A stretch of 64,000 nt of DNA, taken from NCBI RefSeq assembly GCF_001039355.2, contig NW_019775381.1, positions 149,535 to 213,534 of the forward strand, read 5' to 3'. Below, one piece after another: positions 1 to 12,100 of this stretch. The position numbers were made by a program, and so were the translations under genes. The notes below the pieces were generated by a model that was not told the origin of the DNA, ran no database searches, and saw only the letters and a list, made by a program, of their open reading frames with translations. Source of the DNA: Lingula anatina. Its lineage: Eukaryota; Brachiopoda; Lingulata; Lingulida; Lingulidae. Each line of letters starts with the position of its first letter. The first letter of the stretch is position 1.

Positions 1-129
1 ATGTTTGCCCACAACGTTCCTGTATTTCTCAGTGATATTTTTGATTGCACGCAGTATTACCAGCAGGGTCTGTCGCTCAGCATCAGGAGTTAGAGACATC
101 AGGTACTCCATACAAGCTATGGCCTGGAT
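1..129 (-). CDS. VEPH1: VEPH1 sixth coding exon, cut by window edge
   Basis: Reading leftward from 129 the exon begins [18 protein letters not shown] and stays open for 43 codons to base 1. It continues in phase 0 from the exon ending at 12155 (GAVGRLSE), as in vertebrate VEPH1 where the GAVG motif is followed by a CLTYL-type helix. The acceptor is TTTCAG at 130-135 (minus strand). The first part of the exon together with this acceptor is repeated twice more at 165-326. Confidence 0.85.
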   Translation of the reverse strand, partial: MQAIACMEYLMSLTPDAERQTLLVILRAIKNITEKYRNVVGKH

Positions 130-3100
130 CTGAAATATAGTACAATGAACTACCAACACTATGTATCAGGAGTTTTAAACATCAGGTACTCCATACAAGC
201 TATAGCCTGGATCTGAAATATAGTACTGTAACAATGATCGAATTACCAACACTCTGTATCAGGAGTTAGAGACATCAGGTACTCCATACATGCAAAGGCC
301 TGGATCTGAAATATAGGACAATGAATTAGTGTCAGTATATATATATATATATGATGACAGTGTTTTCAATAACACTAAGATTGCTGTGGCACAGGGTAGG
401 AAAAGAAAGTCTGTAAGTGTATTCAGTATCGATATCAAAGGGAAAATAACTTTAAGTCATGTAATAAAAGACAAAGGTTGGAAAGAATTGTTCATTTATA
501 AGGTGGCATATATGAGCAATGGGTGCCTTGTTGTTAGTGATATAAAACAAAACAAACTTCACATCTTAACCCCATCTGGTGACCCACTGTATCACAGTCA
601 GTACACATGACCTGATAACAAGTTAGGTCGACCAGGTGGTGTCTTTGTTGATGCATATGACAACATACTGGTTACTGACTGTGATAACCACTGCGTACAC
701 CTTGTATCCCCAGATGGGAAGTTTATCCAGTACATAGCAACCAAAGCTGATGGACTATATCAACCATGGGGATGTGCCATCAACCAGGAAGATGGGAAAG
801 TGAAAGTATTTCAATACTTGGAAATATGATGTGCTTAAAAATGCTGATAAACAGAACAATTTGCAGTTTCCTGTCATATTTCAAACAATTTAGTATATAT
901 GGACACAAATTCAAGAATGACAAATTTGACTGTGATTAAATATTTACATTTCCATCATCAAACCAAACTTATACAGGCTTTAAAGACTGAAATGACATTG
1001 TAGTAATTGTACTTAAAATATAAAGGTAACACCTTTAACTGCAACCTTTTCTGATATGAAATTGATTTTTGATGCTGTAAATACGATGCTGAAAGGATTT
1101 TTTTTTGACTGAGAATAATTTATCTTGGTTTGGACTTAACAAATGATGTTACACTGTAGTTATTAGTAAATAAAACTTTAAATGATACAATGTTTTGAGT
1201 AATCATATCGTGCTATAAAATAAAAAAAAAATCCAAATCTTATAGTGAATTAAGTATCTGCATCATATATGAACTACCATAGGTGCAAAATAAGAAAAAA
1301 ATTGCCCCATGAGAGAAGTAATCTTAGAGTGCAAATCTCCCTCTCTCTCTCTCTCAGGGATATACATGTACACCTAGGAATGCTAAGATAAAACTTCAGA
1401 GGGGGTCTTAAAACATTATATTGTAGTTACTGCATTATATATTCTCCTTCATTTCTTCTTTGTCTTTCATTCTGATTTTTTTTTTTTTTGGATGAAATTT
1501 GGTTGACAAGATCTACTTTTAAAACTCTTCTATCAAGATATGTAAACCATATACCTCTAAAATATCTGTAGATTTACCAGTACTTACACAATATATCACT
1601 GAACACAGCTGACTTCTCTTACTACACACCCACCCCCTGACTGTCTCCCTACATAAGACAAATATACCATATACCTCCACACTATCTGTAGATTTACACA
1701 ATATATCACTGAACACAGCTGACTTCTCTTACTACACACCTACCCCCTGACTGTCTCCATACATAAGACAAATACACCATATACCTCCACACTATCTGTA
1801 GATTTACCAGTGCTTGCACAATATATATCACTGAACATAGTGGACTTCTTTTACTACCCCTCCCACCCCATCTCCCAGCATATTACTATTAACAACAATA
1901 TCTGTAGCTTAACTAGCATTTCATACCATAGCTCTTTCACTCACATGACAGAAAATTGTCAACATATTTTCACAATAAATACAAATTCCCATTAGGCCCA
2001 GTATTAGTTATAATCTAAAACCAATAGCATGAATACTGTCAACATCAGCAAAAAAGGCTGACCCAAATCCTATACAGCTAGCTTATAGAAAATCTAGGTC
2101 AAATCAGGTGAACTAAGAGACATCTGCGCATGACAACAACTTTGGAACAAATATTGAACAACGCCCTGGAAACAATCAAAGAGAAAAATGGCAACTGTAG
2201 ACTCCAAAGATGTAACTGAGAGTCCACAAGCAGAAAGTTTAAGAACTGTGATAGTTAACTACTTTGTGAGCTGTTCTTTGTGCCTTGAGGAGTATAAAGA
2301 CCCAACTGATTTATCATGTAGGCACACATTTTGTAAGGGTTGTCTGAAGACTTATATTCCTGACCTAACACCAGGAAGTAAATTCAGATGTCCCATGTGT
2401 CAGAAAGAAACTGAAGTTCCTAAAGATGGACTTGAGGGCTTCACTCATAATTTCTACATTGAAAGTTTGCAGGACACTATACTCCAGCCAACATATAACA
2501 TAAAGTGTGGCTTTTGTGCCTTAACTTCACAAACTGAAACTGTGGCAACATCAAAATGTATCAACTGCCATGACTACCTATGTGAGAGGTGTTCCGTATT
2601 ACACTGTGGTACCAAATTGACAAAGGACCATAAAGTGCTCACTTTCCAACAGCTACAGAGCAAAGAATACCAAAAAGAGATCCAAGAGCACCAAAAGATT
2701 TTCTGCCCAGAGCACAAAAATGAGATGATAAGATACTTTTGTTCAGACTGCAATGTCCCCATCTGTCGTGACTGCAAAGATCTACACCATGACGGTCACA
2801 AACTTCTCTCTCTTGAAAAAGCTGCAGAGATGGTTAAGCCACAAATGCAGACAAAATTTTATGTGATTGAGAGAAAATTAGCTAAAGGTGAGCAAACATT
2901 GATTGAAATTGATAAAACATTGGCAAAACTCAAAGAAAATGAAAGCTCTGTTCAGCAGCAGATAAAAGCTCGAGCAGCTCACCTACGTCAAATTGTAGAC
3001 CAACGAGAGAAGACCTTACTACAGGAGCTTCATAAAACCACCAGCACTCACAGAAATAATTTACAAGCTTCCCGCATGAACTGCAGTGCCACTTGCTCCT

Positions 3101-6100
3101 CTATCAAAACCACAACAGATGTAGTAAAGAACATCCTTCAGCATGGTGCCCCCATAGATGTCCTCATGTTACAACACCAACTTGGACAGAGACTAGATGA
3201 ACTACAGTCCACTTCAGCTGTGGAAGAAATTCCTGAGGAATTAATCCTTACACTAACCACCAGCACAGAAGTGGACCAAAAGATATCCAGTAGGGCTGGC
3301 CTGGGAAATGTGAAGATATCTAGACAACCAGCTTTGCCCAAGTTCAAACCACTGGCTGAATGTATTATGAACTTTGACACTGGACTCAACAGAAGACCTC
3401 TTTATGGTTTTCACTATGTCATACCAAAAGACATATCAGTGAGTCCAAAAAGGGAGTATGTTACTACACATGACACCCAGGTCAAGGTTAATAGTTCAGC
3501 TGGTACATTAAGAAAAGAGATCACAAGTGTCTCAGACACAAAGCTGAAATGTCCAAGAGGGATCTGTCACTTCCCTGATGGAAGGATGGTTATATCTGAT
3601 GCAGGCAATAACAAACTGTTCATCCTGTCACCACAGTGGGAAGTACAGCAAACTGTAGATGTCAACAACCCACTTGGTGTGGCTCTCAATGACAACTGCA
3701 CTAAGATTGCTGTGGCACAGGGTTACAAAGAAAAGTCTGTGAGTGTGTTCAGTATTGATATCAAAGGGAAAATAACTTTAACTGATGTGATAAAGGAAAA
3801 AGATGGGGAACAGTTGTTCAATGCACCATATAAAGTGGCATATATGAGCAATGGGTGTCTTGTTGTTAGTGATGAATCACCAAACAAACTTCACATCCTT
3901 ACCCCATCTGCTGACCCATTGCATCAGTACACAGGACCTGATAACAAGTTGGGTCAACCTTGTGGTGTCTGTGTTGATGCATATGACAACATACTGGCCA
4001 CAGATTATAATAACAACTGCATACACCTCGTATCCCCACATGGGAAGTTCATCCAGTACATAGCAACTGAAGCTGATGGACTATATGAACCATGGGCATG
4101 TACCATCGACCAGGATGGAGATCTGGTTGTGACTGAATGGAAAGGGAAAGTGAAAATAATCAGATACTTGGAAATATGACATGGTTTAAAATGCTTAGAA
4201 ACAGAACAATTTGCAGTTTCCTGTCATATTTCAAACAATTGAGTGTATATAGACACAAATTCAACAATGACAAATTTGACTGTGATTAAATATTTACATT
4301 TCCATCATCAAACCAAACTAATATAGGCTTTAAAGACTGAAATGACAGTGTAGTAACTGTACTTAAAATATGAAGGTGACGCCTTTTACTGCAACCATTT
4401 CTGATATGAAATTAATTTTTGATGCTGTAAATACCTGATGATGACAGGATTTTTTTTTGACTGAGAATAATTTATCTTGGTTTGGACTTAACAAATGATG
4501 TTACACTGTAGTTATTAGTAAATAAAACTTTAAATGATACAATGACTTGAGTAATCATATCAAATAACAAAAAATACCAAATCTTATAGTGAATAGTATC
4601 TGCATCATATATGAACTACCATAGGTGCAAAATTCAGTAGAAAAAAATTGCCCTATGAGAGAAGTAATCTTAGAGTGCAAATCTCCCTCTCTCTCTCTCT
4701 CAGGGATATACATGTACACCTAGGAATGCTCAGATAAAACTTCAGAGGGGGTCTTAAAACATTATATTGTAGTTACTGCATTATATATTCTCCTTCATTT
4801 CTTCTTTGTCTTTCATTCTGATTTTTTTTTTTTTTGGATGAAATTTGGTTGACAAGATCTACTTTTAAAACTCTTCTATCAAGATATGTAAACCATATAC
4901 CTCTAAAATATCTGTAGATTTACCAGTACTTACACAATATATCACTGAACACAGCTGACTTCTCTTACTACACACCCACCCCCTGACTGTCTCCCTATAC
5001 ATAAGACAAATACACCATATACCTCCACACTATCTGTAGATTTACCAGTGCTTGCACAATATATATCACTGAACATAGTGGACTTCTTTTACTACCCCTC
5101 CCACCCCATCTCCCAGCATATTACTATTAACAACAATATCTGTAGCTTAACTAGCATTTCATACCATAGCTCTTTCACTCACATGACAGAAAATTGTCAA
5201 CATATTTTCACAATAAATACAAATTCCCATTAGGCCCAGTATTAGTTATAATCTAAAACCAATAGCATGAATACTGTCAACATCAGAAAAAAAGGCTGAC
5301 CCAAATCCTATACAGCCAGGTTATAGACAAGAACTAGGTCAAATCAGGTGAACTAAGTGACATCTGCGCATGACAACAACTTTGGAACAAATATTGAACA
5401 ATGCCCTGAAAACAATCAAGAAGGAAAATGGCGACTATAGACTCCAAAGATGTAACTGAGACTCCACAAGCAGAAAGTTTAAGAACTGAAATAATCAACT
5501 ACTTTGTGAGCTGTCCTTTGTGCCTTGAGGAATATAAGGACCCAACAGATTTACCATGTATGCATACATTTTGTAAGGGTTGTCTGAAGACTTATATTTC
5601 TGATTTGATACCAGGAAGTAAATTTCTATGTCCCATGTGTCAGAAAGGAACAGAAGTTCCTAAAGATGGACTTAAGGGCTTCACTCACAATTTCTTCATT
5701 GAAAGCTTGCAGGACACTGTACATGTACTTCAGTCAACACATAACCAAAAGTGTGACTTTTGTGCCTTAACTTCACAAACTGAAACTGTAGCGACATCAA
5801 AATGTATTAACTGCCATGACTACCTATGTGAGAGATGTTCCATATTACACTGTGGTACCAAGTTCACAAGAGACCATAAAGTGCTCACTTTCCAACAGCT
5901 ACAGAGCAAAGAATACCAAAAAGAGATCCAAGAGCAGCAAAAGATTTTCTGCCCAGAGCACAAGGATGAAGTGATAAGATACTTTTGTTCAGACTGCAAT
6001 GTCCCCATTTGTCATGACTGCAAAGATCTACACCATGATAGTCATAAACTTATCTCTCTTGAAAAAGCTGCAGAGATGGTTAAGCCACAAATGCAGACAA

Positions 6101-9100
6101 AATTTTATGTGATTGAGAGAAAATTAGCTAAAGGTGAGAAAACATTGGTTAAAATTGATGCAACATTGGCAAAACTCCAAGAAAATGAAAGCTCTGTTCA
6201 GCTGCAGATAAAAGCTCGTGCAGCTCACCTACGTCAAATTGTAGACCAACAAGAGAAGACCTTACTCCAGGAGCTTCATAAAACCACCAGTGCTCACAGA
6301 AATCATTTACAAGCTTCCCACATGAACTGCAGTGCCACTTGCTCCTCTATCAAAACCACAACAGCTGCAGTAAAGAACATCCTTCAGCATGGTGCCCCCA
6401 TAGATGTCCTCATGTTACAACACCAACTTGGACAGAGACTAGATGAGCTACAGTCCACTTCAGCTGTGGAGGAAATTCCTGAAGAACTTAACCTCAAACT
6501 TTCAACTACGACAGAAGTGGACCAAGAGATATCCAGTGGGGCTGGCCTGGGGAATGTGCAGATATCTAGACAACCAGCTTTGCCCAAGTTCAAACCACAG
6601 GCTGAATGTATGCTGGAGTTTGACACTGACATGATACCAGTGGACATTTCAGTCAGTCAAAACAGGGAGTATGTTACTACCCATGGCATCAATGACAAGG
6701 TCAAGGTTCTTCGTTCAGATGGTATGTTAGGGAAAGGAATCACCAGTGTCTCAGACACACAGCTGAAATGTCCAGTAGGGATCTGTCACTTCCCTGATGG
6801 AAGGATGGTTCTATCTGGTGCGGACAATAACAAACTGTTCATCCTGTCACCACATTGGGAAGTACAGCAAACTGTAGATGTCAACAACCCACTTGGTGTG
6901 GCTCTCAATGACAACTGTACTAAGATTGCTGTGGCACAGGGTGACAGAGAAAAGTCTGTGAGTGTGTTCAGTATTGATATCAAAGGGAAAATAACTTTAA
7001 CTAAAGTGATAAAGGACAAAGATGGAAAACAGTTGTTCAATTCACCAAACAGAGTGGCATATATGAGCAATGGGTGCCTTATTGTTAGTGATGAATTACC
7101 AAACAAACTTCACATCCTAACCCCATCTGGTGACCCACTGTATCAGTACACAGGACCTGAGAACAAGTTAGGTAGACCCTTTGGTGTCTGTGTTGATGCA
7201 TATCACAACATATTGGTCTCAGATCATGATAACAACTGTATACACCTTGTATCCCAAGATGGGAAGTTCATCCAGTACGTAGCAACTGAAGCTGATGGAC
7301 TATATGGACCATGGGCATGTACCATCAACCAGGAAGGAGATCTGGTTGTGACTCAAAGGATAGGGATACTGACAGTATTCCAATACTTGGAAATATGACA
7401 TGGTTTAAAATGCTTAGAAACAGAACAATTTGCAGTGCCCTGTCATATTTCAAACAATTGAGTGTATATAGACACAAATTCAACAATGACAAATTTGACT
7501 GTGATTAAATATTTACATTTCCATCATCAAACCAAACTAATATAGGCTTTAAAGACTGAAATGACAGTGTAGTAACTGTACTTAAAATATGAAGGTGAGG
7601 CCTTTTACTGCAACCATTTCTGATATGAAATTAATTTTTGATGCTGTAAATACCTGATTTTTTTTTTTTTTTTTTTTTGACTGAGAATAATTTATCTTGG
7701 TTTGGACTTAACAAATGATGTTACACTATAGTTATTAGTAAATAAAACTTTAAATGATACAATGACTTGAGTAATCATATCATGCTATAAAATAACCAAA
7801 AATTCCAAATCTTATAGGGAATAGTATCTGCATCATATATGAACTACCATTGGTGCAAAATTCAGTAGAAAAAAATTGCCCCATGAGAGAAGTAATCTTA
7901 GAGTGCAAATCTCTCTCTCTCTCTCTCAGGGATATACGTGTACACCTAGGAATGCTCAGATAAAACTTCAGACGGGGTCTTAAAACATTATATTGTAGTT
8001 ACTGCACTATATATTCTCCTTCATTTCTTTTTTGTCTTACATTCTGATTTATTCTTTTTTTTTTTTTTTTTTTTTGGATGAAAATTGGTTGACAAGATCT
8101 ACTTTTAAAACTCTTCTATCAAGATATGTAAACAATATACCTCCACACTATCTGTAGATTTACACAATATATCACTGAAAACAGCTGACTTCTCTTACTA
8201 CACACCTACCCCCTGACTGTCTCCTTACATAAGACAAATACACCATATACCTCCACACTATCTGTAGATTTACCAGTGCTTGCACAATATATATCACTGA
8301 ACATAGTAGACTTCTTTTACTACCCCTCCCACCCCATCTCCCAGCATATTACTATTAACAACAATATCTGTAGCTTAACTAGCATTTCATACCATAGCTC
8401 TTTCACTCACATGACAGAAAATTGTCAACATATTTTCACAATAAATACAAATTCCCATTAGGCCCAGTATTAGTTATAATCTAAAACCAATAGCATGAAT
8501 ACTGTCAACATCAGAAAAAAAGGCTGACCCAAATCCTATACAGCCAGGTTATAGACAAGAACTAGGTCAAATCAGGTGAACTAAGTGACATCTGCGCATG
8601 ACAACAACTTTGGAACTTATATTGAACCACACCCTGAAGACAATCAAAGAGAAAAATGGCAACTGAGAGTCCACAAGCAGAAAGTTTAAGAACTGTGAAC
8701 TACTTTGTGAGCTGTTCTTTGTGCCTTGAGGAGTATAAGGACCCAACAGATTTACCATGTAGGCATACATTTTGTAAGGGTTGTCTGAGGACTTATAAAC
8801 CTGACTTGACATCAGGAAGTAAATTCAGATGTCCAATGTGTCAGAAAGAAACTGAAGTACCTAAAGATGGACTTGAGGGCTTCACTCACAATTTCTTCAT
8901 TGAAAGTTTGCAGGACACTGTGCTCCAGCCAACGTATAACAAAAAGTGTGGCTTTTGTGCCTTAACTTCACAAACTGAAACTGTGGCAACATCAAAATGT
9001 ATCAACTGCCATGACTACCTATGTGAGAGGTGTTCCGTATTACATTGTGGTACCAAGTTAACAAAAGATCATAAAGTGCTCACTTTCCAACAGCTACAGA

Positions 9101-12100
9101 GCAAAGAATACCAAAAAGAGATCCAAGAGCAGCAAAAGATTTTCTGCCCAGAGCACAAGGATGAAGTGATAAGATACTTTTGTTCAGACTGCAATGTCCC
9201 CATTTGTCGTGACTGCAGAGATCTACACCATGATGGTCACAAACTTATCTCCTTTGAAAAAGCTGCAGAGATGGTTAAGCCACAAATGCAGACAAAATTT
9301 TATGTGATTGAGAGAAAATTAGCTAAAGGTGAGAAAACATTGGTTAAAATTGATGCAACATTGGCAAAACTCCAAGAGAATGAAAGCTCTGTTCAGCTGC
9401 AGATAAAAGCTCGCGCAGCTCATCTACGTCAAATTGTAGACCAACGAGAGAAAACCTTACTCCAGGAGCTTCATAAAACTACCAGTGCTCACAGAAATAA
9501 TTTACGAGCTTCCTGCAATAACTGCAGTGCCACTTGCTCCTCTATCAAAACCACAACAGATGTAGTTAAGAACATCCTTCAGCATGGTGCCCCCACAGAT
9601 GTCCTCATGTTACAACACCAACTTGGACAGAAACTAGATGAGCTACAGTCCACTTCAGTTGTGGAGGAAATTCCTGAAGAACTGAACCTCAAACTTTCAA
9701 CTACGACAAAAGTGGACCAAGAGATATCCAGTGGGGCTGGCCTGGGGAATGTGCAGATATCTAGACAACCAGCTTTGCCCAAGTTCAAACCACAGGCTGA
9801 ATGTATGCTGGAGTTTGACACTGACATGATACCAGTGGACATTTCAGTGAGTCCAAACAAGGAGTACGTTACTACTAGTTGCATCAACAACAAGGTCATG
9901 GTTCTTAGTTCAGCTGGTAGGTTGAGGAAAGAGATCACCAGTGTCTCAGACACACAGCTGAAATGGCCAGTAGGGATCTGTCACTTCCCTGATGGAAGAA
10001 TGGTTCTGTCTGATGTGGAAATTAACAAACTGTTCATCCTGTCACCACAGTGGAAAGTACAGCAAACTGTTGATGTTCACAGCCCAAGGGGCGTGGCTCT
10101 CAATGACAACTGTACTAAGATTGCTGTGGCACAGGGTGACAGAGAAAAGTCTGTGAGTGTGTTCAGTATTGATATCAAAGGGAAAATAACTTTAACTAAA
10201 GTGATAAAGGACAAAGATGGAAAACAGTTGTTTCTATCACCAAATAGAGTGGCATATATGAGCAATGGGTGCCTTGTTGTAAGTGATGAATCACCAAACA
10301 AACTTCACATCCTAACCCCATCTGGTGACCTACTGTATCAATACACAGGACCTGATAACAAGTTAAGTAGACCCTTTGGTGTCTGTGTTGATGCATATGA
10401 CAACATACTGGTCACAGATCATGATAACCACTGTATACACCTTGTATCCCCAGATGGGAAGTTCATCCAGTACATAGCAACTGAAGCTGATGGACTATAT
10501 GGACCATGGGCATGTACCATCAACCAGGATGGAGATCTGGCTGTGACTCAAAGGATAGGGATACTGACAGTATTCCAATACTTGGAACAATGACATGCAC
10601 TTGAATTAGAAACTGAACATTATGTAGTTTTTCAGGTATATTTTAAAGAAAATGGTATATACATAAACATAAATTCAGCATTGACAGATACTCAGCTGTT
10701 GATTATTGTTTTATTTTCAAATAGAATGAAAAAATTTTGTATTGCATGAAGTGCATGCAACAAAGGGCATTTTTTTTATAACAGACTATAATTATTCTTT
10801 AATCAGCAGATGATTAAATGCTGATAAGTAAAACTGAAGATGAAAGAAATGACAGAAAGGAAAATGTAAGGAATACTGCAATGTAAAACATGTTGAAAGA
10901 TGTTCATCTAAAGGCTATTCAATGTGTAATGATAAGAAAATTATCTGTGACACCAGGAACAATTAACATTTGTTCTTGTATCATAACTAATATCCTTCAT
11001 TTGATGTTAATTGGGCTAATTGAATTAACAGTTTCATTTTCAAAAAGAATGAAAAAGAATGTATTGTAGATAGTGCAAGGAAAAGAAAATGGTGTTTCAT
11101 TGATACATGTAAAAGACTGAAAAATGTACAATTTTTTATTTCAACTGCAGTTGGTGAAATTCTTATAAGTGCAAGTAAAGATGTAAGAAATGACGGAAAG
11201 GAAAATTTAAGTAATACGGTAAAGTAAAATATGTTGAAAGATGTTCATTTGAAGGCTATTTAATGTGTAATAATGACGCGAATCAGAAAATTATCTGTGA
11301 CACCAGAACAATTAATATTACTTCTTGTATCATAACTTAAATCCTTCATTTGTTATCAACTGTATTTGAAAACAGTTATGATACTTAATATAACTGCAAA
11401 AATATATTTCAAATAAGATGAAAGTCTGTACACCAAATGGTTCTGTAGTCTGCAGTAAAATTTGAATTTCTTTACAAATAATGATCTTACAATTTCTCTT
11501 TTCAATTATTTACTTATTCTTTTACTTATTTTGTTTGCTATTTTCTTCTTTTATTCCAACATTTTTATTGGAGCAGGAGATTGCATTTGACAAACCAGCT
11601 ATATTTCCTTTGAAGACTGATCAGAAATAAAAGTGTAGCAGTTGTACATAGAAATATTAATGTCACAGTGTAACTGCAAAAATATCAGTCATCAAATTCA
11701 TTTTTCTAAATATGTCTGTGAAGGGAAATGAAAATATGATTTTGACTGTAATGATGTTTCTGCTTTTCAATAAAATTTAAATGTTCCAATAATTATGGCT
11801 TAAGTTTTCATATAATGCAATAGATAAATAAAGATCAATAATCATTAATAATGACTGACGGTAACCTGAAATTCTATCAATTAAATAAAAGACCACAGTT
11901 TTACAAGGAATAGAAAACTGAGCAGCATTATACGAACTGCAAATTTTGGTAACTGTACTAAAATTGTTTTCAGTGCACACCTTTTTTTAACCAATGGGAA
12001 CACCCTCTCTCTCTGTATGTATAGCTTATGAGAAGAAACATTACATAATTCAATATCTCTATAACAAGTTTATACCCCATATAATTACCAGTACACTACT

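Larger units (their letters stand above)
835..10593 (+). repeat. Head-to-tail tandem array, three units of about 3.2 kb, each ending in a TRIM-NHL gene
   Basis: Start codons of the three intact genes are at 2188, 5428 and 8656, so the period is 3240 and 3228 bp. Spacers, 5' flanks and genes are all homologous, so whole units were duplicated, not just the coding parts. The 3' flank after the third gene differs, marking the right end of the array. The pseudogene at 350-829 marks the left end. The array lies wholly inside VEPH1 intron 130-12154, transcribed opposite to VEPH1. Confidence 0.92.

Noticed and set aside
1810-8461. A 61-codon frame conserved in three places (1810-1995, 5048-5233, 8276-8461)
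   Set aside because: Its identity follows from duplication of the whole 3.2-kb unit. There is no start context, domain or codon pattern supporting translation. Kept as a conserved noncoding block.
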